Source: Rotaria sordida (taxonomy: Eukaryota > Rotifera > Eurotatoria > Philodinida > Philodinidae). From it: a stretch of DNA of 64,000 nucleotides. Where the stretch lies: assembly GCA_905250125.1 (NCBI GenBank), contig CAJNOL010000281.1:106651-170650 (forward strand), written 5' to 3'. The translations under genes were made by a program, and so were the position numbers. Below the pieces are notes generated by a model. That model had not been told where the DNA came from, made no database searches, and saw nothing but the letters and a program-made list of their open reading frames with translations. Shown here piece by piece: positions 36,514 through 49,700 of this stretch; position 1 is the stretch's first letter, and every line of letters starts with the position of its first letter.

Positions 36514-39500
36514 TCACATTGTTGGTAATAATTTTTCATTAACGTCACCTACATCACGTTGTTTTAATGGACTTTTCATACCTAAACTCATCATTTGTTC
36601 ACAATGATCTGATTCTAATGATGCATTAAAACGAATTTGTGGCATAACTTTCCAATTATCCCATAAAGCACAAATAACTTCACCAGCAATAACATTATTT
36701 GTATTTTTTTTAATAATACGTAATAATAAAAGACCATCTTGACGACAATAATTATTAACAAAATCTTCTAAACGTTTCATTGGTACTTGATCATCATGAT
36801 CACTATTTGAAGTTATACCAGTTGTTGATAATGATGATGGTGTTGATGATTTATAATAACGAATTTCATTTGCTTGTAAAAATCTTTGAATAAAATTTGT
36901 TCGTGCATCTAATGTAAAATAATAAAACCATTTAATAAGACCATAAATTGATGCACAAGCAACAAAAACAAGCCAAAACCAAATGAATAAGAAAATCTAA
37001 ATAAAAAAACGAATTTTATTTTATCAGCAAAAGAAAATCTGTACTTTTTCATTATAAATATTAATTGGTAAAAGACATTGAACATCAAATGGTTGAATAT
37101 TATCACCAAGTGCTCGAATAGAAAATTTACACATTGTTATTCGTGGAAAACGTTCAACAACAGCCATATCTTGTCCATTTAACCAACGTTTTATTGTTTC
37201 AATACCAATAAAATGAAATCCACGACCCATAAATATATTCAAAAGAAATATTTGACCAATAGCATTAGCTATATAAAGTAATTTAACAAATACATATGTC
37301 ATTGCTAAATAATTTCCTGAATGACGACCCATTATACAACAAAATGATCCAATACGTCGACGAATATTATACCTAATTAAGAGATATTAAAAAACAAAAA
37401 AATAAAATATCGGCAATTCGAAATTTCGTCATGATTGGATACAAATCTCTGTAACTTCAAAATTTTAGTTTTACTCGTCATATAATTAAGAAAACAAAAT
37501 AATGTTTAATTGTTGAGAAAATCGATTTTTTTCTAATATGATAAAACGCCATAAATTTAGGTTTGTATTCAAAGATTCTAAACGAAACTAATATTATATC
37601 GAGAATTAGTGTTAAAATCTGCATTGAATAGTATAGCCAACATTAATTTTCTTCGTTCTTATTACCGATGTGCGGGATCACGGAAAAGGCAATAGATACC
37701 AAGATCGGGATCGGTACTAGAAGAAAAAAATTGTTCCAACCGGAAAGAAATATTGTAGTCGAATATTCTACGATTGTATATGATTTACCGAGACCATCAC
37801 TGATGTCACTAGAAAAGAAGTTATCGGCACCAAAACAACAAAATCTTGGTCCTGTACCTCTCCTGAAGTCCAAATTTCACAAAAATTAGTTTTATATATT
37901 GAGTATACTATTTAATGTAGAATTTTGCGCTGATTCTCAATATGATATTCGTTTCAGTTAGAACTGAAGTTCTGATGATCAAAATCTTTGAATACAAATC
38001 TGTATTTATGGTATATTTTTCAAAAATCGATTTTCAAAAAGCATACATCCGTTTGTTTTCCTAACTATAGTAGTCATAAAAAGTGTCGCATCCAGGAGTG
38101 AAAAGTATTTAAGGCCACCCCCTCAAAAATCGATCTCAGCCCAGGAACATTCAAATGACATAAAAATTTCAGGATATGTTGGGGCTGGTAAGACATGGCT
38201 ATGGTAAAATTTTCAGCCCTATAGAACGATGTTTAACCGAGATATGCACCAAAGAAGGGGTAAAAATAGCTCTTTAGTATCTCCAAGTTTTCTCTGTGGG
38301 TCTTCATTCTAGACATTTAATTTTTTTTTTGTTTGAAAGAGCATGTCAGAATGCAGCGACTCTCGTGGCTCTTTTTTTAAAGTCTTACTTTTTAGGGAAA
38401 AAACCAGAGCGAAAGTTCGATGACTCAAAAAACCTCTCTAAAAATTGCGCTGCTCCGATAGAAATGTTATCTTCTATGATAATAAAAAAGCTTATTTTAA
38501 AAAAGGCCCACGAGAGCCGCTAGCCCTGCACATAAGCTTTTAAACAAAAAAAAATATTTGGCTTTATCTCTTACTGTGATAGAGTTCTGCTGGAGATACG
38601 TCGTTAAACCCACGTTCTGAGAAAAACAAAAAATGATTTTTGATTTTATTTGTAAAAACTGCTTATTTTTCGAATAGGGAGTGACAAAAATCTTCTAGAA
38701 TTTTAGGAAAAAAAGAGGTGTTGAGTAAAAGCTTTTGTCATTTATGAAAGAGTATATGACGAGCTATGTCCCCATGAGGTTATCTCAATTTCGATCATTT
38801 CGACGGGGGGAGGGGGCCTTAAACTCCAATCATTTAGGCTCAAAATCTGATCGCAAGCACCAGTCCAACCTCGATCAGTATTAATAGCTCAATCGTATAC
38901 AAACACCATAAGCAAAAAAATGTAATGTGTCAGAATACTTTTGTTTGTAGTTTTATGGCATTACAATTTATTTAAGATTTTTTTTTTTAGTGCTAAATGC
39001 AGTTCCCCCTATGTCTAGTGTACTGAGTCAAAAGCTCATCCCATAATATCGAAATCTCCTTGATTGGCAAACTGTGCCGTAATAAAGTCTTTTAAGCTAT
39101 GATTCTGAAAATTTTATCACGAAGTGCTAAGCTCATGGCTAAAATTTTCAACTGAATCGGTCAAGATTAAATTGAGCTATTTGACATTAGATTAAAAAAT
39201 AACAGTAACCACTTGGCAGACATTTTCAATATGAAGAACGCATATTTCCATTAATTTAAAGTATTTTTTTTTACCAAACTTTCACAACAGATGGTTCACT
39301 AAGTTCTATTTATGGTAAAAATATGAGCCTACATGATTGAGATTTAAATACTTTTCACCTGGGTGCGACACTTTTTGTAACTACGAGTAAAATCAAAATT
39401 TAGACTGCGAATTTAATGCTTTTGGTATCTTTTAATTTTTATAGACTTTTTTTCAATCTAATTTTCATTAAAAAAACAACATTTTTTTCTAGGTAGCTCG

Positions 39501-40124
39501 CTATACTCTCAGAAAAAAAAAAATTCTACATACATTAATCCATATTCATATTCTCGATGATAAGCTAATGCTTTATCAATATGTTTTGCTAAAGATCGTA
39601 TAGTTTTTTCTCGTTTTTCACCATCTAATTGATCCATATCAGTAACCATTTTAACAATAATTTTTGTATTAATACCACATGATTTATTGAGATTACGCCA
39701 TACAAAACCAGGTAAATAGAAAAGAAACATCATACAAAGTAATATAAATGGTACCCATTGATAATATGGACTAGAAAAAAATAGAATAAAAGAATTCAAT
39801 ATTAAAGAAAACAAAAATATTTTCTTTAATATACATTTTTTCTGGTTTTTCTTCATAACGTGTTGGTAATGGTTTTTCAAATGGTACATAATATGATGAA
39901 CTTATCCAACAAACCCAATTAACATAACTTACATGACCACCAGCAATATTTTGTGTATAACAATTAATTGGATTACCAACAAATTGTGATGAACTAACAA
40001 TTAAAAATGAAACACCAAGTATAATTAATGAATATTTACGACTTAATCGATCATAAAAATCATCATTTTTAATACCAGGTGACCCAAGTTTACGAAATGC
40101 ATCTGTAACTAAATAGAGTGTCAT
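36514..40124 (-). CDS. Innexin gap-junction channel subunit
   Basis: Four exons on the minus strand: 39835-40124, 39534-39770, 37045-37372 and 36514-36996. They join to 445 codons. Innexins form invertebrate gap junctions and hemichannels in the plasma membrane, with four transmembrane helices and cytosolic ends. Visible landmarks are the first extracellular loop with two cysteines (Cys55 in NPINCYTQ, Cys72 in NWVCW), the signature PYYQWVPF at the start of helix 2, and a second loop with two cysteines (TMCKFSIRALG and FDVQCLLPINIYNEK). Helix 4 follows as IFLFIWFWLVFVACASIYG. The C-terminal tail of about 140 residues is polar. The start ATG at 40124 gives MTLYLVTDAFRKLG, which lines up with the short cytosolic N-terminus of the family. 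Intron 2 (37373-39533) is 2.16 kb and holds two inverted-repeat elements. Confidence 0.93.
37474..38085. mobile_element. Inverted-repeat element in innexin intron 2
   Basis: Arms of roughly 110 bp are inverted copies. The left arm contains GAAAATCGATTTTT...CCATAAAT...TTTGTATTCAAAGATT (37510-37580). The right arm contains AATCTTTGAATACAAA...ATTTATGG...AAAAATCGATTTTC (37983-38037). Outer arm parts share ACTCGTCATA- and GAAAACAAA-type words. The 400-bp interior is more GC-rich and opens overlapping frames on both strands (73 and 76 codons) that I do not recognise. Confidence 0.72.
38078..39376. mobile_element. 1.3-kb TIR transposon in innexin intron 2
   Basis: The left end AAAAAGTGTCGCATCCAGG (38078) continues AGTGAAAAGTATTTAA. 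The reverse complement of the right end reads AAAAAGTGTCGCACCCAGG and then TGAAAAGTATTTAA (to 39376). These are inverted repeats of about 35 bp. Inside, GCGACTCTCGTGGCTCTTTTTT (in two parts, about 38357-38380) is inverted again at about 38498-38520. No transposase frame is seen, so it is probably non-autonomous. No target duplication is clear. Confidence 0.8.
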
Positions 40125-40615
40125 CTAGGAAGGAAAAAAAAACCAACCATATGTACAATAATTTCAGATTATTAATAATGAATAAATAACAGCCAATAAA
40201 TATAAATCAGAGAAAAAGAGAGAGAGAGACAGGTCGGTCAACAATATGCTTTTCTTCTTTCTCTACAAATCGAAGATAGACGATAGCGTTCTATTTCTTT
40301 CTACCATATGAACGTTTCTATAGTACAACAACAACAAAAAAAAAAGCAGCAATGTTGTTCATCGTACAAAGAAGAAGAAGAAGAATGATCAAATGACCGG
40401 TAGGTCGTTCTATCGTTGTCATTTAAACTGCTCTAAAAAGGGTAGTATTCTCTCTCGAAGAGAGTGAACGTTTCGCGGTTTTTTTTTTCCTTTCTTTCTT
40501 ACTCGTCTCACTATGACTAAGTAGAAGCAAGCGGCCAATCGGTCGACCAATGTTGATTCCTTACAATAGGGATTGTGTATGTGCACACGCCGAACGACAT
40601 TCTCGTGCTTCAATA

Positions 40616-40645
40616 TATACATACATACATACATACATACATACA
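40616..40645. repeat. (TACA)n microsatellite
   Basis: About seven uninterrupted ATAC/TACA units. Confidence 0.9.
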
Positions 40646-41739
40646 CAGTTGCATGTTGTAACAGCAAGGGCAGTTGTATATTGCTTTTAAACATTAATGT
40701 AAAATGTTCAACTTGTATAATACAAAAAAAAAGGGAGAGAGAGAGAGAACCTCTTATGAAAGATTTCCAACGAACAAATTATAATCTTAAGACATTCTGT
40801 TATATACGTACATTTTTGAAAACAAAAAAAAAATGTCGTTAGGAGTATTGGTTATATAAGTACAAAAAAGAAATTGATTTTACATATGATTTGAAAATCA
40901 ATTGAGTTGTACATAATTGAATTTTATAAAAAAAAAAAAGAAATATCAATTTATCATGATCGTTCAATGATAATAACACATATGTATCAAATAAAGTGAA
41001 AAATTCATTTTTTTCACATAGAATTTTAATTATACAATATAAACTTTTCAGACTTTTTAGAAGTATTCATTAGAGAACTATACTGAGAATATCTACTATA
41101 CACAAGTTTAACTCTAATTTATTGAATATTCAACAAAATGTCAAGTGTGAATTATCAATAGTCTTTATGGTTTTTAATGATGTATATTCTTTTTTGTTTC
41201 AAATATTGTTGCTGTTTTTATAGAATCAATGGTATTTTAAATATGATGTACATGTTGAAATGTGTGTGTGATTGAAGAACGTTTTATCTTAAAATTTGTT
41301 AGTGTTAGTTATGTTTTTTCCTGATATTATTATTAGAGAAATGCTTTAATTTGTTATTCATAAAAATAATAAATGGAATGATTAACTTTTTTATTGAATT
41401 TTTCTAATTGAAATTTATATTGGTTTTTGCTTTTTTCTGGAAATTTTTTAAACAATTTTCTACAAATACTTATTACAAATAATTACGATATAGAAATTAA
41501 TCTAATTATTCGGATGCTTTGATAGATTTATAATATAAGAAATTTTTTTAAATAATATTTGTAATGTTGATGAATATCTTAAAGTAGATAGTCGTCGACT
41601 CCACGTGGATTGTAGATGGATGTTTTTCTTATCCTAGTGCATGCGTTGCGAGCATAAAATTTTTTTCTCTCCCTCTCTCTCTTTTGCTGAGAGAGCGTTT
41701 CTTCTGTAATGCATGCGTGTTCACATAATATATTATGGT

Positions 41740-41741
<2 letters not shown>

Positions 41742-41776
<35 letters not shown>
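41742..41776. repeat. (GA)n microsatellite
   Basis: About 17 uninterrupted GA dinucleotides. The frames of 60-83 codons read through it (RERERER, SLSLSL) are artefacts. Confidence 0.9.
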
Positions 41777-41780
<4 letters not shown>

Positions 41781-42586
41781 AGAAGAGCGTCGAGATATTT
41801 TCTCTCTTTGTTCGTCATTTGCTTCGTCAAAAAAAAAACAATACATTTACTATATCTAAACGAAGGCCTTTTTTCTTTCTTTCTGGTAGCGGCAAAGGTT
41901 TTTTTTTCCCCTCATAGCCTCTTGTGATGCGAATGTATAGGAGTATGATTTCTTTTTCCTTTTTTTTCTTCGTCTTGATTCCGTCGTTTGTTCTGTCATT
42001 TTTTCGAATACTTCTTAGTTTTTTTTATACTGGTGTTCTGTTTCTCAGATGTGTAGATTTTAGTACGTCTACTGTATTCTTCTTTTAGAGTACAAGTAAG
42101 TTCTATTTTTAGCTTATTGATCTTGTTTCTCTTTCTTTTTCTACGTTATTTGAAGAAGATTTATAGATATTGAACATTTTATTTATATATTTTATTGAAT
42201 GAAATAATATAAAATATATTTCTGAAAATAGATTTTCAATAATTTGTATTTGTTTGAGAAAATTTTCCAATGACAGTATGAATAAATAGAAGGATTATTA
42301 AAGTTTATCATTTAAATGTATATTTATCTATACATGTAATCTGATCTCGAAAAATTAAAAGTTAAAAAAAAAAGAACATCGAAACAGGTGTGTAGAATAT
42401 TAATTTAGAGATCAAAAAAAAAAACAAAAAGAAATCTTTAAAGACTTTCAATAAGATTTAATTAACTTTTATATTTTCTTCAGAATACAAATCGATGAAA
42501 AATATATTCTATAAATTTATACGAATTTTTTACACTAATTATTTGTGAATTATTATATAAAAAATGAAATCATTTTATTTTTAGAT

Positions 42587-45352
42587 ATGGATTTTTTATA
42601 TATTATTCATTTAATTTTTCCATTTTTTTCTTTCCTTTTAATTTTATCTATTAATAATGTTGCATCTGAATCAGTAAGTAATTAAAAAAAATCAATTTCT
42701 ATTTTATCAAATATATATATGTATATATCTAGTGTTTATTATCAAATGTTTCTTATAATCTTTGTTCAATATCTGGTACAACTCCAATAATTAAATCGAA
42801 ATCATTTACGAAAGCTGAATTTGTTCATGAGTGTAAAGAAGATTTTCTCGAAAAAATTCTTGATAGTTCTTGTCATAATTCATCAATATCATCTTATAAA
42901 AGAAAACCAACAACAAATCTTGAAAGTAAATTTTACATAGAATCAAAATTTTATTATAAACTGAATTCTTCTTTTTTTTTTTGAAGGATATGGTTATGGA
43001 TTTTTAGCAATATTTATTGTCTCGGCTTTATCACTTGTTGGTTTATTAACATTTCCTATTCTATATAAAGTATCTTTTCAATATGTACTTACTCTATTTA
43101 CAGCTCTTGCTGTTGGAACACTTTTTGGTGATACTATGTTTCATTTAATTCCTATTGTATGTATTTAAAACAAAAAAAAATCAATATGAAATTTTAATTT
43201 TATAATTAAGGCACTTGGTCTGCATGGTCATCATGGTGAACATGATCATGGATCATTTTCTGTACCTGATTATGTATGGAAAATGTTACTTAGTGTATTA
43301 AGTATGTAGTATGAATAGAAATAAATAATATTAGTTTTTTTTTTTTTTTTAGTTCTATATAGTTTTTATTTATTGGAAGTTCTTCTTCATTCAATTGCTC
43401 ATTATAAACATAAAAATGCTGTATGAACATAATATATAAACCTTTTTTCTTTGATATTTTTTTGTTTTCCTATTTTAGAATTCAGTCCATTTTCATGCTC
43501 ATGGTCATAGTCATACAGTACCTCATCATGATCATTCACATCCAGATGGAGAAATTTGTGAACATACACCAATTGATATTGATGCTGATTTAGAACATGA
43601 TCATCGTTTACATAATCATTTACATCATAATTTACATCAACATGTATCAAATGAAATAAGTGTAGCATCATCATTATCAATTGTAAATCAAAATTGTCAA
43701 ACGAATAATAATAAAAATTTAACATGTGTACCATGTGTATATTCAAGTGATATACGTTCACCAACAACTGTTTTAGTAGGACATGAAACAAAAGATGAAT
43801 CAACTGATACTGATGAACAAATGCCAGTAAATGTTGTTATAATAGATCCACATGGAAAACCTGAAACAAAAAGTGTAAATCCAGTTATTCAAGAATTAAA
43901 AAGTAAATAAATCTAAATTAGAATTTTTTGTTATGATTAAAATGATTAAAGAATAATTTGTTTTGTCAACTCGAGCTTTTCTATACATATATGCATTTCA
44001 GTGAATTCTGCACTTACGCCCGGCATGGAAAATGGTTTGTCTATGTTGTTTTTTTTTCGTTCATTTAAATTAATTGCTTGCGTATTTATTCGAATCTTAC
44101 TAACTTTTTTTATTTTGATGCATGAGATGAAAAATGAAAATAATTTGATTTTGTTGATATTTTATTATTGTTATTTTTATTTTTCTAGCAATTAAATCAA
44201 CAGGTTGGATGGTATTAATTGGTGATGGTATTCATAATTTTGCTGATGGTCTTGCTGTTGGTGCTGCATTTAGTCAAGATCTTATATTAGGAATTACAAC
44301 AACATTAGCAATTGCTTGTCATGAATTACCTCATGAACTTGGTAAGAATTTTTAAATGACGAAAATTGTTGAGACTAGCAGAAATCTAAAAAAGTTCATC
44401 CTCATGAGTGTTTGAAGCCAAAGTTAGGATCGGTTTTTATTGAATTTTTGACTCAGCTTTATACAGATACCATAAAGCTTAAAAAACCGGAACTTCAAGA
44501 TAAAATTTTGCTCATAGATAGGGATGTTCTACAAATTATTCGACCTATCTATATAAGCAAAATTCGGCGTTTTATGTTTCCAATATACGCCTAAAGCTGG
44601 ATCGAAAAAAACCAGTACAACGATCATAATTCGACTGGGACGAACACTTTTAGACTTTCGTTAGTCCCACTAAGACGTTCTTGTTCGGCCCAATATAAGC
44701 TTACACGGTGAGTGCTATTTCAGGAGGTTCTTTCGTAAGTTCATTTTATTTAAGGATATTCCACCACTTTCGTGACCCAAAATTTTAGTTTTTTTTTGTG
44801 ATCATTATCTAGTGTCTGTTGACTGGAGAGAGTCTCCAATGATCTACGTCGTTTTCAATGATATTTTGTCCATATGTTGGAAACAGTATTCTAAGCCCAT
44901 GGGCACAAACTATAATTTCGAATTTCTCATTTTGTTAAACATGATCTAAATAGTGTCTTATAATTATTTAGGAGATTATGCTGTATTGATACAATCTGGT
45001 TTTTCACATTATCGAGCTATTCTATGGAATTTTCTTTCGGCAACAACTGCTATAATAGGATTTTTTATTGGTGCAGTTTTATCAACAAATGATAATGTTC
45101 GTCAATGGATATTTGCAGTTACTATTGGGATGTTTCTTTATATAGCGCTTGTTGATTTGGTAATATTTGAAAAGAGAATATTTTGCATAATGTAAATATT
45201 TCATATTGTTTTTGTTTTAGTTACCAACTTTATTAGCTGATGGACAAGTTGATTTTAAACGTTTTATTGTTGTTAATATTGGATTTTTACTTGGTATTAC
45301 AATTATGTTTTTATTAGCCTTATTTGAAGATAGTTTAATTCATTCATCATGA
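42587..45352 (+). CDS. LIV-1 subfamily ZIP zinc transporter (SLC39)
   Basis: Ten exons: 42587-42673, 42733-42925, 42987-43156, 43211-43301, 43353-43420, 43479-43902, 44002-44034, 44189-44341, 44972-45159 and 45221-45352. They join to 512 codons with no stop. ZIP proteins move Zn2+ (and some Fe/Mn) into the cytosol. Residues 1-28 are a signal peptide, followed by a short Cys-containing ectodomain and then transmembrane helices. The long cytosolic loop between helices 3 and 4 (exon 6, about 141 residues) is His-rich: [19 protein letters not shown] and many more. Helix 4 has DGIHNFADG and helix 5 has [10 protein letters not shown] (His400, Glu401, His404, Glu405), the LIV-1 hallmark. The C-terminus follows helix 8. 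Exon 7 is only 33 nt. Intron 8 carries a dispersed repeat. TTTTTAG directly before the ATG could be an acceptor for a leader exon. Exact paralogue (SLC39A6/10/5/14 type) is not decided. Confidence 0.93.
44480..44760. repeat. Dispersed repeat family A copy in ZIP intron 8
   Basis: Imperfect but long match to 35830-36080: shared words around TTATTCGACCTATCTATA, CGATCATAA, CCCACTAAGACG and a GG(T)TC(T/C)TTCGTAAG end. It lies within the 630-base intron 44342-44971, the only long intron of the gene. Confidence 0.6.
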
Positions 45353-45765
45353 CAATATTAATTTTGTTATTTATCCGTTGAGTTTTTCATTTCTTCTAAT
45401 CTTCATTCATTCCGGTGATTCTTTTTTTTTTGTTTTTTTTTTTCGTTTTAATCTTCATTTTTCTTTCTTATTTTTTTGTGTCAAAAAAAAACCAAGCTGT
45501 GATGATAATGTTGCATATTATACGCCCAAGTTGTCACACACTTAACAAAAAACCCTCCTTGAAAAAAAATACAGAAGTTCTTTTTTGTTTTTCTATTTTT
45601 AGTTTAGTAAAAACTGCTTTCAATTAATTTTTAAATTTTAATTGAAGTTCTTATTAAATAATTAACAATCATTGAAACTTCGATGAATATTTACTATTTA
45701 TTAACATCAAAGATTGTATAAATATTCAACATTCAATAGACAATACTCTAGTGTAATAAATCAAT

Positions 45766-46277
45766 GTTGTCAAAATATGAGATTTAGAGATAAATATTTG
45801 TGACCTTATTTCTGTCAGAAGATTGATACTTAACAGGCAAACATATCCAATTGTCACATACCGTTCGACTCTATATGATGGATACGAGTAGGTCCTTGTG
45901 ACATTAAGGAAAGATTAAAAGGATTTAGACCAATGATTTACGGATGAAAAGTTATGATTGTTATTTTATTGAGTACATGGCATTTCCAACAAAATCTAAA
46001 ACAAAAATTTTTTAATTTGAAATTTTATCTGTAACAATACTTTTGTTTTTGAATTTTTCAAAAATACTTTGTTCTCAATAGATGAAAACGAGCCATAACT
46101 CTTCATTAATAGGTCATGAGGAACTAATCCTTTCTTAATGTCACATGTACCTACTCGTATCAATCATATGAAGTCAATCGACATTCGATATTTGGATATG
46201 TTTCTTTGTAAGATGGATATACTGACAATAATATCTATTTAAAGTACAGACGTCATAGCAATGTTGACAATCATAAT
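45766..46277. mobile_element. Foldback element
   Basis: The left arm (about 45766-45965) and right arm (about 46080-46277) are inverted, imperfect copies of each other. Matching words are GTTGTCAA at the outer ends, AACATATCC, ATATGAT(G/T)GATACGAGTAGGT, TGTGACATTAAG and A(G)TTATG near the loop. No coding content. Confidence 0.7.
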
Positions 46278-46549
46278 AACATTTCCAGTGGATGAAAATA
46301 TATACATTGTTTAATTATAAAAGATCTGACCTGACATTTTCATTTGAACATTTGTTTACTACGTTAAATTTATCAGTTTTACCAAAATTAATAAGAAATA
46401 TATCAAGCTATCGCATCAAAATTCTAAATTAATCACTGAACATCTTTTATAATAGTAATTGTAACTACAATATAGTAAACAAAAGTTATTATCGCAATCC
46501 CTGCTGGATTAAAATGTGAAACATGATGTAACTGCACTTGCTAATCACA

Positions 46550-46710
46550 GGAAGATTGTTTTATTCTCTCTACTTTTAGAACACATTTCTTCACTATCTT
46601 TCTACTTAACTCTCGAGAAATACAATGAGGAAGTAGTTCATATATCAGAACAAAACGTTATTCATATACGATCTTTAATCGTATGTCAACAAAGTCTGTT
46701 ATGGTTCGCG
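46550..46710. repeat. Dispersed repeat family B copy
   Basis: Matches 36091-36250 over GTTTTATTCT...TTTTAGAACACATTTCTTCA and AATGAGGAAGTAGTTCATATA-like stretches, with indels. Confidence 0.55.
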
Positions 46711-49700
46711 ATAAGAAGAATTCAAATTTTTACCCCTATAGTTCAACACTTCATTTATATCGCGTTTCACAAAAAGATTATACAATTGAAAAAAACAAAA
46801 CATCCAAACATATATTTTGATCAATAAATTATTCATTATATCATACTATAAATTCGAATCTTGTTCGATCTGCTACAGTGATATATGATGAGTTTAATTG
46901 AAAGATTTCGAGCTTATTTTAGACATTCTATTTGATGAAACCTCTTGTGTCTACAGATCGGTTGATACGAAGAATTAGACAGAACTTAATCAGTTAAGGA
47001 AGGATTCATTTTGTAAAAACAAAACTAAAATTTTTCGAAATCGTGATATTTTGATGTACGTTTTGACTCTGATTTAATAAAAAATTTTATTCATCACACT
47101 TTTTTTTTTTGCAGATTTATATGTGTTACTATTTTAATCTATGAACAAAACAAATATTCTAAGAATTGACCGCAAGTCATTTATGAGTTAATTCAGAATT
47201 ATCATATATATATATATAGACGTGATTCACTTTGAAAGATTAATGGTATACATTACACTAAAGATCAAATAGTACATAAAACAAATTCCATTGTCATCAA
47301 TATCCACATATCTTATATAGTGCAAAACGTGTCATTATTATTAATAAAGTGATTCATTATTTTAATCCTTTCTAGACGAAGTTCGAGTTCAAAATGGATT
47401 CACTTGACTTTATTAGATTAAAAACAATTATAAAGAAAATTTTTCTGGACAGTTTTAAAGAATACACGAATATCAATTCTATCATTAATATATTCGATAA
47501 ATACAGGTGATAATATTAAATAAATATTTGGACATCGAAAGTGTCAAATATAAGATTAATCAAATCGATAAATAGCATATGTTCAATGAATTCAAAAATT
47601 TTTCACAATTCTATGGCTTAGATAATATTTTATCTCTTCCTTGATCACATTCTGATTTTACTTAAACAACTATCATTTTTTTTGCATATGAAATAACATC
47701 TTAAAAGTAAAATTTTCAATGTCAATCAATAAACAATTATACAATTTTATCCTTCATTAAGAACATAGACTATTTAAAGTTCCTGGAATTATTAAGATGA
47801 ATTATATTTTCTTATCACTATCATACAACACCAAAAACAACATTAAACACTACTATTAAAAAAATCTTTTGAATAATACTGATAAAGTTTACATAGTTCT
47901 AAAGCAACGGTCAAACTTGATCTTCATCTATCAAATTGAGATTGTCTAACATCCAATAAGTTCACAAAGAAATAATAAATCTTTAATTTCAAATAATCGA
48001 TTAGTCAATTTTTCTATAGTAAACACTTTAATACACAAGAAAACACTGATTTAATTAGATACATCCCTCTTACTTTGAAAGTTCAATTTTAAATTATAAT
48101 AAATCATATTAGAGATGTTCATGTCGTCTGAAATATGAAGCAAAAACAGCGACATATTTTGAATCTAGAAGTAAGCTGAACAATTTTTAAAAGATCTCCA
48201 TCAGAAAGTTAAGAATAGTAAGGACGAAGCCAAATGAAAACACAGTTAGTACTTCCTATTTTCAATTCACATTTTGTACTGTATAAAAAACTGATACGGC
48301 CAAAAATAAATGTGCAACTTGTGTTAAAGAACATGCACTTAAAAAATACATCAATACTTGTTTTTATTTAACTTCGACAGTTCAAAGAACAGTTTTTCGA
48401 TTTGTTTAACTGAAAATTCAGAATTATAGTGAAGCAGTAGTATTTACAAAAATGTTTCTTAGACATGAAAGGTCAATCACTGATGGCAAAGAAAACTTTC
48501 GACAACTTGTAATTGATCGAACTCAAATTTTCTGTATCGCTTGTTTTCACTTGTAGTGAAGACATTTTCTAAATTTGTTTTACTACAAAAATTTTACAAT
48601 TGACCGCTGAAGATGAAGAAAACTTTTGATGTACTATAAAAAAAATTAAATTAAATTTATTTTTAATAATCTATCTAAATACATGATCGTAATATTAACT
48701 TAACCATGTTTTTTTTTTCAGTTATATTATTCCATTGAAATTTATTTTATTTTGAACTCTCTAAATCATATATATATATATTTTTTTTTGTGTGTGATTC
48801 AATATATATAGGATGATTTTTAATGAATCCAATGCATAAAAAGATTAACCAAATGATCATACTAAATCATTTAATTTCAAGGTATTTTCTCGTTTGTAGA
48901 AAAATAATTCTCTACATATGACAAATGAAGAAATGATTGTTAAATATTCTATAGATAAGTTAATCATATGATGACAGAAAACATAATTAACAAAGAGCTT
49001 TTCTTCATATTATTCTTATTTGGCAGCTTCTATCAGCAATATAGGAATGTAATATAAAAAGATATGATGAAGTACTTGAAAACACTTTCGTTCTTTAGTA
49101 CGTGTTGTGCATATGGAATGATGATCGTTATCATTAATGACTCTTAGAATATGCTGAAGCAAATATTCATTTGTTAAGATATGGAATTTCTAATAAATCG
49201 ACTCTAGAGATCTATAGGCATAAACCCTTTTAAACTAAGATCTTTACAGAATTTTTCTACATCGAACTATAAACAATCATTCGATGATTTTATGAAAATG
49301 AATATTTGATCGTCATTTTCAAGCGAATTTTAAAATTCCGGAATCCGCATTTTTTCACATTGTCAAACATTCTTGTAGGTCTTTCTTTCGATAACAATTG
49401 CTCTCAATAGCTTTTTTTTTAACGATAGACATTTTTAAAATTATTGAATAATGTTCACGAAAAAAGAAAAAAAAATACTATATCATATATTTAGAATAGA
49501 TTATTAAAGCATAAATTTAATTTTATCTATCACCTTTCCCTAATTTGACGTGTTTACAAGCTCTTCATATGTTTAAATTGTTTTCTACACTATCAATACT
49601 AAATTAACGTTTGATTAAAAAAAAAATTGTTACGTATAATTCAACCAAAACAAAAAATCTTTAAATATAAATCATTGTTATTTTGTAAAAATCCATTTAC

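Larger units (their letters stand above)
40125..42586. other. Intergenic, microsatellites, no gene
   Basis: Contains GA/AG runs (about 40216-40227, 40734-40748 and 41742-41776), a (TACA)n run and GAA runs near 40370. TTTTTTTT-rich stretches lead into the ZIP gene. Frames of 70-90 codons here are created by the repeats. Confidence 0.6.

Noticed and set aside
37643..37889. 73- and 76-codon frames on opposite strands inside the intronic foldback
   Set aside because: Mutually antisense and inside a mobile element; neither resembles a transposase.
41579..41927. Frames with SLSLSL and RERERE runs
   Set aside because: Read-through of the (GA)n microsatellite.
43402..43803. 133-codon minus-strand frame rich in His, Asp, Val and Tyr
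   Set aside because: Antisense shadow of the histidine-rich exon 6 of the ZIP transporter; composition is explained by repeated CAT codons.
46516..46827. 103-codon plus-strand frame
   Set aside because: No recognisable domain, poor context, and partly inside a dispersed repeat.
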